DNA from: an uncultured Muribaculaceae bacterium
Lineage (GTDB): Bacteria > Bacteroidota > Bacteroidia > Bacteroidales > Muribaculaceae
Direction: 5' to 3'
DNA: 40,504 nt
NCBI GenBank assembly: GCA_910585285.1
Contig: CAJUDL010000033.1
Span: forward strand, 1 to 40,504
The notes beneath the pieces were generated by a model. The model was not told where the DNA came from. It did not search any database and worked only from the letters and a program-made list of their open reading frames with translations. A program made the position numbers and the translations under genes. Shown piece after piece: positions 17,148 through 25,178 of the stretch; the first letter of the stretch is position 1, and each line of letters opens with the position of its first letter.

Positions 17148-18413
17148 TTAGTTATTGGCGATTCTTGTTACTTTGATGTCGTCGATGAAACCACGATAAT
17201 ATCCGGAACGGGTCTTGAAACCGTCGATGATATATTGAGTCTCTCCGATAATTATTTTGGTTTCCGATGTCACTCCGGAAACATTGACTGTGAATTCCTT
17301 CCACTGCCAATTGATCGTTTTGTCAGAGTTGTTGATCGGCACACAGGGTGAGCTGAGATTCTTGTCTTCATTTACCGCACCTTCGATCTCTCCAGGTCCA
17401 TCAATGGCTACGGAAACGGTGAAGTTGTCAGTACCATTCTTTGCAAGACGGAATGACACTTCTACGTTAGCCTTCTTACCGGCATCTATGCCAAGAGGCT
17501 CCTTAAGCATGAATGCATTCTGATGACTTCCCTTTCCGAATTTAAGATATCCGTCGGCTGCATATACCGATGCTCCGGATGAATTGAAATCGAAATATCT
17601 CTTGTCGAACTCAGCCTTAATTCCGGCATTTGCGGCATTATATATAGGAAGAGTTGAACTTGCGGAGCCATTTATTGAACCGACCTGATCATTACCACCG
17701 GTCGCCCATGCCATGTCATCCTGGAAATATACGTATCCTGCAATCTTGTCATCAAACACGATGCGTGTTCCGGACTGAATCACATTGAATTCCTTTTCCA
17801 CATCTCCCTCTATTACACTCAGAACAATTTGACGTTCTGCTCCCGTTGTATTTTCATCTGCCGTGAAAACAACTGAAGTTTCCCCAGCCTCTCCACATGT
17901 CGGATTGGCCTTAAGCCAGTTGCATTCTGCAGGAATAGTAATGCTCCAGGGAGCATTTGCTGTTACATTTAAGGTTTCAGAACCATGGATAGCCGCCAAG
18001 CCGTCAATAGTCAGGGATATGTTTGTTTTATCAAGTTCAAGCACATAGTCGAAACCATTCTGTGTTACGGCAAACTGCTCGACTTTTCCTGCCATATCTA
18101 TCTCAATAAAGCCAAGACGACTTTTGGATGATGTATTGGCCTCTGCTGAAATAAATAGATTATGACGTCCGCGCGTTCCGGATTCATGAGAAATATGGAG
18201 CCATTCATCCTTGCGGGAGACATGCCAGTCATTGTTTGCGGCAAGCACCACAAGCGCCTGGTCTCCCGATGATGTGAGACCCGTATTCTCAAGCTTAACT
18301 TCTCGGTTGTCGGAGTGCACAAAATCGGGCAGACTGTCTTCCTTACATGAAGTAACTGACAGAGCAAATCCGGAAAAAAGCAATGCGACTCCGAAAATAT
18401 TCTTTAATTTCAT
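17148..18413 (-). CDS. Surface lipoprotein with two BACON domains and a C-terminal beta domain
   Basis: This 421-residue lipoprotein (lipobox TSC, Cys23) has two successive BACON-type Ig folds. One spans about 35-115 (NDWHVSRKDEWLHIS core). The other spans about 125-215 (APWSITIPAECNWLKANP core). A C-terminal region of about 200 residues resembles a beta-sandwich or carbohydrate-binding module. That region is paralogous to the end of the neighbouring lipoprotein: both contain YxYFxDD, WA, and a closing block with EFTV/EVSV, IIGE/VVGP and a final DDIKV/DDLKI. BACON domains are known in Bacteroidetes surface proteins and are thought to bind glycans or mucin. A role in substrate capture next to SusC/SusD is inferred. 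Confidence 0.82.
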   Translation of the reverse strand: MKLKNIFGVALLFSGFALSVTSCKEDSLPDFVHSDNREVKLENTGLTSSGDQALVVLAANNDWHVSRKDEWLHISHESGTRGRHNLFISAEANTSSKSRLGFIEIDMAGKVEQFAVTQNGFDYVLELDKTNISLTIDGLAAIHGSETLNVTANAPWSITIPAECNWLKANPTCGEAGETSVVFTADENTTGAERQIVLSVIEGDVEKEFNVIQSGTRIVFDDKIAGYVYFQDDMAWATGGNDQVGSINGSASSTLPIYNAANAGIKAEFDKRYFDFNSSGASVYAADGYLKFGKGSHQNAFMLKEPLGIDAGKKANVEVSFRLAKNGTDNFTVSVAIDGPGEIEGAVNEDKNLSSPCVPINNSDKTINWQWKEFTVNVSGVTSETKIIIGETQYIIDGFKTRSGYYRGFIDDIKVTRIANN

Positions 18414-18441
18414 GATTGTTGTTGAAAATCAATATTATGAA

Positions 18442-19407
18442 TTAGTTTGCTATTTTCTCGATCTTAAGGTCATCGAGATACCAGCGGAATGTTCCGCTTG
18501 AAGTCACTTTGTCACGGATGTACTCTATCGGTCCAACCACAACTTTGTCTTCACCTGCGAGGCCGGCAATGTCAACAGACACTTCATACCATTTCCAGGT
18601 TGCGTCAGGGGTAATAAGTTGTGGACTGACACATCCACCTTCAATGGTCTCGCCATCCTTGATCTGTCCCTGCCCGATAACTCCGACAGCAATCTTTGTG
18701 CTTTTATCCTGGAAAGCGGCTTTGAAACTCACACGCACCGCCGATGTCTTGCCGGGTTCAATACCGTTAACTTTAGGAGAAATCGCAGTGAGTGTATTGG
18801 TCTTGTTGAATTTGAGATACCCATCCTGTGTATAGACCGTTTTGGCATTTGAGTTGAAATCCTCGTAATTTGCCTGAAAGATGGGAAGTGGATTTTCTCC
18901 AGTCCAGGAAGTATAGGTGTAAATGTTTCTTTGATCACCTGCAGAACCTTGAGCCACCGCATCCGAACCATCTATTGCCCATTCGAAATCGTCAAAGAAA
19001 TAAACATGTCCGATTTCAAGTTTGTCGTCAAGATTGAGCTCGAGATTTTGCTTCACTGTAACAATCTCCGAAAGATTCATGGAAGAGATATTCAGGTGTC
19101 CGACTCTTTCCCCATCTGTTTCGTTAGGTTCGGCAACGATTTCCACTGTGACACGACCTTGCCCCTCAGGACGGTCTACGCTAAGCCAGTCGCAATCGCT
19201 CGTGATTGTATATCCTTTGTTTGAAGTGATGTTGATTGTAGCGGGAGAACCGGATTTGAGTTTACCATCCTGTATCACCTGCACAATTGATTTGTCTACG
19301 TTCAGGCGAGGAAGCACGTCTTTGGTATTGTCTTCAACTCCGCAAGCCGTAAACGTCATGCCGACGGCAAAGAGCGCGCCGTACATGAGGTGTGTGATTA
19401 CTTTCAT
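18442..19407 (-). CDS. Surface lipoprotein with one BACON domain, first gene of the PUL operon
   Basis: This 321-residue lipoprotein (lipobox TAC, Cys22) has one BACON-type domain (about 35-125, with the SDCDWLSVDRPEGQG core). Its C-terminal region of about 190 residues is clearly paralogous to that of the next gene downstream. The pair probably arose by tandem duplication followed by gain or loss of one BACON repeat. As promoter-proximal gene it should be made in the largest amount. It occupies the role usually filled by SusE/SusF-type binding proteins, but in front of susC instead of behind susD. No enzyme motif is visible. Confidence 0.8.
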   Translation of the reverse strand: MKVITHLMYGALFAVGMTFTACGVEDNTKDVLPRLNVDKSIVQVIQDGKLKSGSPATINITSNKGYTITSDCDWLSVDRPEGQGRVTVEIVAEPNETDGERVGHLNISSMNLSEIVTVKQNLELNLDDKLEIGHVYFFDDFEWAIDGSDAVAQGSAGDQRNIYTYTSWTGENPLPIFQANYEDFNSNAKTVYTQDGYLKFNKTNTLTAISPKVNGIEPGKTSAVRVSFKAAFQDKSTKIAVGVIGQGQIKDGETIEGGCVSPQLITPDATWKWYEVSVDIAGLAGEDKVVVGPIEYIRDKVTSSGTFRWYLDDLKIEKIAN

Positions 19408-19676
19408 TCTGTTGGTTGAAAAATTTAATGGAAATGATTAATAATTGCTTTTTTAATATATGTCTACTCTCGGCATATATTATTAAATAGGTGGTCAAGG
19501 GTTATCGGTCAGGATAATATGTGTTTTTCACACGCTATATTTACATATACTCCGTGTTTAATTCAAACATACTCTTATAATTGACCGGCGTAGTAGTCTA
19601 TGCGTCAGCCTTTGTCAAACAGATTATTAAATTTATCTAACTTTAGGTCGAAAAAGGTATTTGATTATTGATGGTG
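19408..19676 (-). promoter_or_regulatory. Long 5' leader of the PUL operon
   Basis: About 260 nt lie between the predicted start of transcription (near 19670) and the first codon at 19407. The leader contains no convincing ORF. It does hold a perfect 9-bp hairpin (arms 19454-19462 and 19474-19482, 11-nt loop) near the start codon and a small GTGT/ACAC hairpin near 19520. The minus-strand hairpin is not followed by a U-run, so it is not a plain terminator. Post-transcriptional control, as seen with antisense RNAs or leader RNAs in Bacteroides PULs, is possible but unproven. Confidence 0.4.
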
Positions 19677-19707
19677 CAAAATTACTTCCTTAATTGAGCA
19701 ATACAAA
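19677..19707 (-). promoter_or_regulatory. Bacteroidetes-type promoter of the PUL operon
   Basis: On the minus strand TTTG (19707-19704) is followed after 19 nt by TAATTTTG (19684-19677), an exact match to the -33 TTTG and -7 TAnnTTTG consensus of Bacteroidetes sigma-70. A second TTTG directly upstream (19711-19708) makes a tandem -33. It drives the minus-strand operon from 19407 to 7810. Confidence 0.65.
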
Positions 19708-19826
19708 CAAATTTTAGTTAAAGAATATGTAAATATTGTTATCATTTAGTTAATAAATATCAAAATGCCAAATTACAATAGCGATACATTCCATCTCCAC
19801 AAGTCAATTATAGCAAAATGACAATT

Positions 19827-19876
19827 AAAAAAAATCCTCTTCATATAGAATATAATAGCTATATGAAGAGGATTTT
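19827..19876 (-). terminator. Strong hairpin terminator after the DeoR-family gene
   Basis: A perfect 18-bp stem (19831-19848 with 19859-19876) with a 10-nt loop is followed on the minus strand by eight T residues (19834-19827). It insulates the DeoR-family gene from the PUL operon downstream. The remaining bases 19712-19826 show only AT-rich sequence with nothing I can assign. Confidence 0.88.
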
Positions 19877-19916
19877 ACTTTATCCTAAATCCTATCCTTT
19901 CCTGGAATGCCGAAGA

Positions 19917-20684
19917 CTAAACCTCTACTATTCTCAGATCCACTCCCATTGCTTCGAGAGATGCCGCGGCCTTGTCTGGAAGTCGCGAATCGGTGATAAG
20001 CATGTCAATTTCATCAAAATCGGCAATTTTTACAAAACCTCTTCTTCCGAACTTAGATGAATCCGCAAGCACGATGGTTTTCTGAGCTGCACGCATCATC
20101 GCCTTGTTTAGATCCGCCTCTCTTATATCTGTGGTGGTGATTCCAAATCCGGGATCAAATCCGTCAACCCCAAGAAAAAGTTTACTGCATGCCATATCTT
20201 CAAGAAACACCTCTGCCGTCCGCCCCACAACTGAAAGACTGCTTCTTCGCAATGTGCCTCCAAGCTGAATCACATCGATGGCTTCAGTCGGTCCGAGAGC
20301 CTCAGATACCTTAAGAGATGCAGAAACCACTGTAAGGTGATGTTTCGGTTCAATATTATGTGCAAATGAAAGCATGGTTGTACCTGATGCTATTATTATT
20401 GAGTCATCTTTGGTGACAAGCTGCGCTGCATAGTATCCTATTACACTTTTTTCATGACTGGCGAGCTTTGCTTTCTCACTTATCGTTCTATTGTTGATAT
20501 AAGGATCAATTAAAATAGCGTTCCCATGGCTACGGTATAACTTTTTTGCGGCTTCAAGCTCACTAAGATCTTTGCGAATTGTAACTGCCGAGACTTGCAA
20601 TTGTGTGGACAGCTCCCCAACTGAAGCTGACTCCTGCCTAAGTAATGTCTGAATGATCAGACTATGTCTCTCTTCTTTTGTCAT
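19917..20684 (-). CDS. DeoR-family transcriptional regulator (GlpR-like)
   Basis: This 255-residue repressor-type protein begins with the DeoR helix-turn-helix (about 18-45, with VGELSTQLQVSAVTIRKDL), followed by a sugar-phosphate-sensing domain (GTTMLSFA, LGGTLR, DGFDPGFGITT, DSSKFGRRGF). The chosen start at 20684 begins MTKEERH as in the family; the reading from 20804 adds about 40 unrelated hydrophobic residues. It is divergent from glpA across 279 bp. Context points to control of the glp genes, with glycerol-3-phosphate as the likely effector as for E. coli GlpR. Control of the PUL as well is only a hypothesis. Confidence 0.88.
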   Translation of the reverse strand: MTKEERHSLIIQTLLRQESASVGELSTQLQVSAVTIRKDLSELEAAKKLYRSHGNAILIDPYINNRTISEKAKLASHEKSVIGYYAAQLVTKDDSIIIASGTTMLSFAHNIEPKHHLTVVSASLKVSEALGPTEAIDVIQLGGTLRRSSLSVVGRTAEVFLEDMACSKLFLGVDGFDPGFGITTTDIREADLNKAMMRAAQKTIVLADSSKFGRRGFVKIADFDEIDMLITDSRLPDKAAASLEAMGVDLRIVEV

Positions 20685-20720
20685 TTCGAATATGGTATTT
20701 GAACGTGCGTATATTCTTTT

Positions 20721-20728
20721 CAAAGTTA
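20721..20728 (-). promoter_or_regulatory. Possible -7 box of the DeoR-family gene
   Basis: On the minus strand TAACTTTG fits the TAnnTTTG consensus and would start transcription about 30 nt before the ATG at 20684. No good TTTG is present at the right distance upstream; an ATTG lies 17 nt away. This is a weak promoter call. Confidence 0.35.
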
Positions 20729-20816
20729 ATAAAAGACTTTCAATCCAATATTTAAAAAATGTTAAATATTGAGACAACTTCATATTTATGGCTGTATAAC
20801 ACACTTAAACAACATG

Positions 20817-20943
20817 TTTTCGAATCAAATAGTTAAATTTCAAAATATTTATCCTAAAAAAACTATTTTTTTCGAAATAATTTTGCTTTTTAAAAGAAAG
20901 ATAATTACTTTTGCATCGAAAACAATTTTATATAACATCGAAA
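20817..20943. promoter_or_regulatory. Cluster of TCGAA motifs, possible DeoR/GlpR operators
   Basis: Four short related sites flank and overlap the glpA promoter: TTTTCGAA at 20817-20824, TTTCGAAA at 20870-20877, TCGAAAA at 20916-20922 and TCGAAA at 20938-20943. E. coli GlpR operators contain TTCG/CGAA half-sites, so the likeness is suggestive. The AT-rich setting makes chance matches possible. Confidence 0.3.
20882..20913 (+). promoter_or_regulatory. Promoter of the glpABCT operon
   Basis: TTTG at 20882-20885 and TACTTTTG at 20906-20913 are separated by 20 nt, an exact Bacteroidetes promoter layout. Transcription would start near 20919, leaving a short leader of about 45 nt before glpA. Confidence 0.7.
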
Positions 20944-20963
20944 CCTGACTTACGATATAACTA

Positions 20964-22613
20964 ATGGAAGCCGGCTTGAAAAACAAACATTACGATGTGA
21001 TCGTGATTGGCGGCGGCGCAACTGGCGCAGGAACCGCCCGCGACTGTGCAAAGCGTGGTCTCAAGGTTATGCTGATTGAGCGCCTTGACTTCACTGCTGG
21101 TGCAACCGGTCGCAACCACGGTCTGCTCCATAGTGGAGCCCGTTATGCCGTGACAGATCATGAATCTGCTACTGAATGTATACGCGAGAATATGATATTA
21201 CGCAAAATCGCAGCTCACTGCGTTGAAGAAACGGGCGGTCTTTTTGTGACTCTACCAGAAGACGATCTTGATTACCAAAAAAAATTCATCGAGTCTTGTC
21301 TCTCTGCAGGTATAGAAGCCAAAGAACTCGATCCCAAAGACGTGATCCGGATGGAGCCGGCAGTGAATCCGGATATAATAGGTGCGGTATCGGTGCCAGA
21401 TGGAGCTGTTGATCCCTTCCGTCTGACCACCGCCAATGTCCTTGATGCGCGTATTCATGGCGCAGACGTGCTGACATATCATGAAGTTGTGGAACTTATT
21501 CAGGAGAATGGCCGTGTATTAGGCGTAAAGGTCCGCAATTCAATTTCCGGTGAAGAGCAGGAAATTCGTGGCAGCATAACTGTAAACGCCGGTGGCATTT
21601 GGAGCCATGGCATAGCAAAACAAGCTGGAATTACCATCAACATGTTCCCGGCTAAAGGAGCTCTGCTTATTTTCGGTCACCGCGTAAACAACATGGTTAT
21701 CAACCGTTGTCGCAAGCCGGCTGATGCTGACATTCTCGTGCCGGGCGATACAATTTCACTTATAGGAACAACATCCAGCCGCGTTCCCTATGACGAGGTT
21801 GACAATATGGATGTAACACAAGAAGAAGTTGACATTCTATTGAATCAGGGATGCCAACTTGTTCCTTCTCTTTCATGGACACGCATATTACGTGCATACG
21901 CTGGAGTCCGTCCACTAATTGCCGATGACTCTGATCCCTCGGGAAGAAAAATTTCCCGTGGCATCGTATGCCTTGACCATGCATCACGCGACGGTATGGA
22001 AGGATTCATAACGATTTCCGGAGGCAAGCTCATGACATATCGTCTTATGGCTGAAACTGCGGCGGATATGGTCTGCAAAAAACTTGGTGTAGATGCCAAG
22101 TGCACAACCCATATCGATCCGCTTCCGGGCTCTGAGAAAGAAAACGACAATCCCTCAGCCTCAAAGAAACATATTATCGACATGAGCACCGGGCAGATTG
22201 CAGCCCGCGAACGGCATGGCTCTCTTTCTTCTCAAATCAAATATGATACAGACTCCGATGATGCTCTCGTATGTGAATGCGAACAGGTGTCTGTAGGAGA
22301 AATCAAATATGCCATGGATAAACTCCATGTCAATAATCTCGTGAATCTGCGTCGTCGCACCCGTCTCGGAATGGGAACATGTCAGGGTGGAATATGCGCT
22401 TCAAGAGCCGCCGCAATTCTCGGATCGAAATTCGGCAACGAAAGGGCAATCACCGACTTGAAGTCATTCCTGCAGGAACGATGGAAAGGAGTAAAACCTG
22501 TGGCTTGGGGACGTTCCCTCGCCGAAGCTTATTTCACGTCCTGGATATACGAGGGCGTTTGCGGTATGGAGAAAGATAACGACAAAGAATCTAATATTAC
22601 TTCGGCACAATGA
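20964..22613 (+). CDS. glpA: Anaerobic glycerol-3-phosphate dehydrogenase subunit A (GlpA)
   Basis: This 549-residue FAD-dependent catalytic subunit oxidises glycerol-3-phosphate to dihydroxyacetone phosphate and passes electrons through GlpB/GlpC to the quinone pool. It has an N-terminal FAD-binding GGGATGAGTARD motif (residues 16-27), the GATGRNHGLLHSGARY block, TVNAGGIWS, and a C-terminal BFD-type [2Fe-2S] region with CECEQVS and TCQGGIC. This last domain and the length match the anaerobic GlpA and not the shorter aerobic GlpD. Its stop overlaps the glpB start (ATGA). It is the first gene of the operon. Confidence 0.95.
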   Translation: MEAGLKNKHYDVIVIGGGATGAGTARDCAKRGLKVMLIERLDFTAGATGRNHGLLHSGARYAVTDHESATECIRENMILRKIAAHCVEETGGLFVTLPEDDLDYQKKFIESCLSAGIEAKELDPKDVIRMEPAVNPDIIGAVSVPDGAVDPFRLTTANVLDARIHGADVLTYHEVVELIQENGRVLGVKVRNSISGEEQEIRGSITVNAGGIWSHGIAKQAGITINMFPAKGALLIFGHRVNNMVINRCRKPADADILVPGDTISLIGTTSSRVPYDEVDNMDVTQEEVDILLNQGCQLVPSLSWTRILRAYAGVRPLIADDSDPSGRKISRGIVCLDHASRDGMEGFITISGGKLMTYRLMAETAADMVCKKLGVDAKCTTHIDPLPGSEKENDNPSASKKHIIDMSTGQIAARERHGSLSSQIKYDTDSDDALVCECEQVSVGEIKYAMDKLHVNNLVNLRRRTRLGMGTCQGGICASRAAAILGSKFGNERAITDLKSFLQERWKGVKPVAWGRSLAEAYFTSWIYEGVCGMEKDNDKESNITSAQ

Positions 22614-23854
22614 AATTCGACTATATAATAATAGGTGGCGGACTTTGCGGACTTTCCGCCGGTATCCGGCTTGCCGAACAAGGCAAAAAAACCGCAATCA
22701 TCTCTTCCGGACAAAGTGCGTTGCATTTCTGTGCCGGTTCACTTGGACTTCTTGGTAAGAACGGAGACAAAACCATATCGAATCCTCTGGATGAAATCAA
22801 GAATCTTCCGGAAAACCATCCTTATCGTCTGATGGGAGCGGAACGTGTGGCGGAACTCGCCGAAGCTGTGCCTCGAACCTTGAAGAATGCGGGGATATCC
22901 ACAAAAGGTTCTGCAAAAGCCAACCATTTCACGCTCACCCCGTTTGGCGTGGCGCGTCCTTCGTGGCTAACACTCCATGGCTATTTCACATTTGAAAATG
23001 CCGGCAGCAAACCCTTTGACAAAGCTCTCATAATTTCTGTAAAAGGATTTCTTGAGAGTTATCCGGCATTCATCGTGGAAAACCTCGAAAAACTTGGAGT
23101 TGGATGCCGAATCGAAAAAATAGATCTCGAACGTCTCACGCATCTCCGAAAATCGAATTTCGACATGAGGGCTGTCTCTGTTGCAAAACAGATGGATGCA
23201 CCAACTATCGATGAATTCGCATCGAAAATCAATGCCTGCGCAAAAACTGGTGAAACAGTTCTTATACCAGCTATAATCGGTATTCACGATGAGACTCAGA
23301 TGAACCGAATGCGCGAACTTGTGAAAAATCCCCTTTTCTGTGTTCCTACAATTCCGGTATCTGTCTCGGGACTTCGCACACAACATATCCTTCAGAACTA
23401 TTTCGAACAACTTGGAGGCACCTATCTCCTTGGAGATCATGTAGAGAAGGGAATAATTGAAAACGGGAAAGTAAAAGAACTCGTAACCACCAATTTCGGA
23501 GAAGACCATCTCAAGGCAGATGCATATATTCTTGCCGCCGGCTCTCTTTTCAGTGAAGGCATGAGATCAAATCCCAAGGGATTCTTCGAACCGGTATTCG
23601 GTCTTGATGTTAATTCACCTGCAAGCCGCGACGATTGGTATGCCCCTAATTTCTTCGATGCTCAGCCTTATATGAACTATGGAGTGGAAATCGACAAAGA
23701 TTTCCATCCTTCAATCAAAGGGGAGAAATTAAGCAACCTCTATGCAGCCGGTGCTTCTTTGGCACATTGCAATTCGCTGAAAGAAGACTCTGGAGCAGGA
23801 AGTGCTATTCTGACAGGTTTCCACACGGCAGACCTCGCTTTAAAACAATGTTAA
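22610..23854 (+). CDS. glpB: Anaerobic glycerol-3-phosphate dehydrogenase subunit B (GlpB)
   Basis: This 414-residue flavoprotein subunit starts at the ATGA overlap with glpA, which implies translational coupling. The N terminus is an FAD-binding Rossmann fold (IIIGGGLCGLSAGIRLAEQG). Further family blocks are LTPFGVARPSWLT, the PAIIG segment and the C-terminal NLYAAGASLAHCNSLKEDSGAGSAILTG region, where flavin contacts are expected. In E. coli GlpB helps link the GlpAB dimer to the membrane-bound GlpC. Length is close to that of E. coli GlpB. Confidence 0.93.
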   Translation: MKFDYIIIGGGLCGLSAGIRLAEQGKKTAIISSGQSALHFCAGSLGLLGKNGDKTISNPLDEIKNLPENHPYRLMGAERVAELAEAVPRTLKNAGISTKGSAKANHFTLTPFGVARPSWLTLHGYFTFENAGSKPFDKALIISVKGFLESYPAFIVENLEKLGVGCRIEKIDLERLTHLRKSNFDMRAVSVAKQMDAPTIDEFASKINACAKTGETVLIPAIIGIHDETQMNRMRELVKNPLFCVPTIPVSVSGLRTQHILQNYFEQLGGTYLLGDHVEKGIIENGKVKELVTTNFGEDHLKADAYILAAGSLFSEGMRSNPKGFFEPVFGLDVNSPASRDDWYAPNFFDAQPYMNYGVEIDKDFHPSIKGEKLSNLYAAGASLAHCNSLKEDSGAGSAILTGFHTADLALKQC

Positions 23855-23899
23855 ATGAAGCATTATACACTAAACATTGCACATTAAACATTAATCAAA

Positions 23900-25144
23900 A
23901 TGAATTATCAGGAACAAAATATAAGCGCCAATAATTTTGAGGAGTGCATCAAATGCACGATCTGCACGGCTTATTGCCCCGTGATGGCTGTAAATCCCGA
24001 CTATCCGGGTCCGAAAATGGCAGGTCCCGATGGAGAGCGCTACCGACTCAAAAGCCCCGAATTTTATGACAAGGCTTTGAAATACTGTCTCAACTGCAAA
24101 CGTTGTGAAGTATCCTGTCCATCAAATGTAAAAATCGGGGATATCATCCAGAGCGCAAGGATAAAATATGACAAGAAAGCTCCCAAACTTCGCGACCATA
24201 TGTTGGCGGAGACCGACGTCATGGGTAATCTTGCCTCAACGTTCGCTCCGATTGTGAACCCGATCCTTGGAACTGGAATCGCAAAGATGGGACTCCATGC
24301 ATTAGGTGTTGACAAACACCGTAAATTCCCGGCTTATTCAGCTCACAAATTCTCAACATATCTGAAAAAGATACAGCCGGAGCAGGAGATGTTCCCCAAA
24401 CATATAGCATATTATCATGGATGTTATGTCAATTATAACAATCCCGATCTCGGCAAGGATCTCGTCAAGATTCTAAATGCCGTTGGCTATGGTGTGCTTC
24501 CGCTCTCTAAACAAAAATGCTGCGGCGTTGCAAAAATTGCCAACAAATTGATTTCAAGAGCTACTCACGATGCTGAGATAAATCTTAAGTCAATACGTGA
24601 GGCTGCAGATAAGAATCTACCGGTACTTTCCACAAGTTCTACCTGCGTTTTTACTATCCGTGATGAATATCCTCATCTTCTCGGACTTGACAATTCGGAT
24701 GTGCGTTCCGATATCATGCTCGCTACGGTGTTCCTCTCACGCAAAATCAGCGATGGAGAAATCAAACTTGTTTTCCGCGATGATTATGACAAACGTGTTT
24801 CTTACCATACCCCATGCCATATGCAGAAACTGGGTTGGAGCGCATATTCCATAGGTCTGCTGAAAATGATTCCCGGACTTAAGTTTGTGCCCCTGCCATC
24901 ACAATGCTGCGGAATAGCCGGCACGTATGGCTTTAAAAAAGAAAACTATGAATACTCCCAAAAGATTGGTGCTGAACTTTTTGATGCAATAGAACAGGCT
25001 CATCCTGATCTTGTCGCAACAGATTGCGAAACCTGTAAATGGCAGATCGAAATGAGCACAGGAGCAAAAGTTGAAAACCCAATCTCTATTATAGCCGATG
25101 CTCTTGATGTTGAGGCTACCATGAAAGCAAACGGAATCCTCTAA
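23900..25144 (+). CDS. glpC: Anaerobic glycerol-3-phosphate dehydrogenase subunit C (GlpC)
   Basis: This 414-residue iron-sulfur subunit anchors the GlpAB dimer and carries electrons toward menaquinone. Two ferredoxin-type clusters are visible: Cys16, Cys19, Cys22, Cys26 (CIKCTICTAYCP) and Cys63, Cys66, Cys69, Cys73 (CLNCKRCEVSCP). Two CCG domains follow, with KCCGVAK near 205 and PCHMQKLG plus QCCGIAG in the C-terminal half. It lies 45 bp after glpB across a spacer made of ACATTAAACATTAA-like repeats. Confidence 0.94.
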   Translation: MNYQEQNISANNFEECIKCTICTAYCPVMAVNPDYPGPKMAGPDGERYRLKSPEFYDKALKYCLNCKRCEVSCPSNVKIGDIIQSARIKYDKKAPKLRDHMLAETDVMGNLASTFAPIVNPILGTGIAKMGLHALGVDKHRKFPAYSAHKFSTYLKKIQPEQEMFPKHIAYYHGCYVNYNNPDLGKDLVKILNAVGYGVLPLSKQKCCGVAKIANKLISRATHDAEINLKSIREAADKNLPVLSTSSTCVFTIRDEYPHLLGLDNSDVRSDIMLATVFLSRKISDGEIKLVFRDDYDKRVSYHTPCHMQKLGWSAYSIGLLKMIPGLKFVPLPSQCCGIAGTYGFKKENYEYSQKIGAELFDAIEQAHPDLVATDCETCKWQIEMSTGAKVENPISIIADALDVEATMKANGIL

Positions 25145-25178
25145 CCTTATACCTTTAACCTGATACTTAACTTACATC

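Noticed and set aside
7810..19407. Reading the minus-strand operon as a starch-utilisation (Sus) system because of GH31 plus SusCD
   Set aside because: No GH13 or GH97 enzyme, no SusE/SusF and no SusR are present, while a phosphoesterase and a GDPD are; starch does not explain those.
20685..20804. Longer N terminus for the DeoR-family regulator
   Set aside because: The added 40 residues are hydrophobic and unlike any DeoR protein, and a candidate -7 box falls within this stretch.
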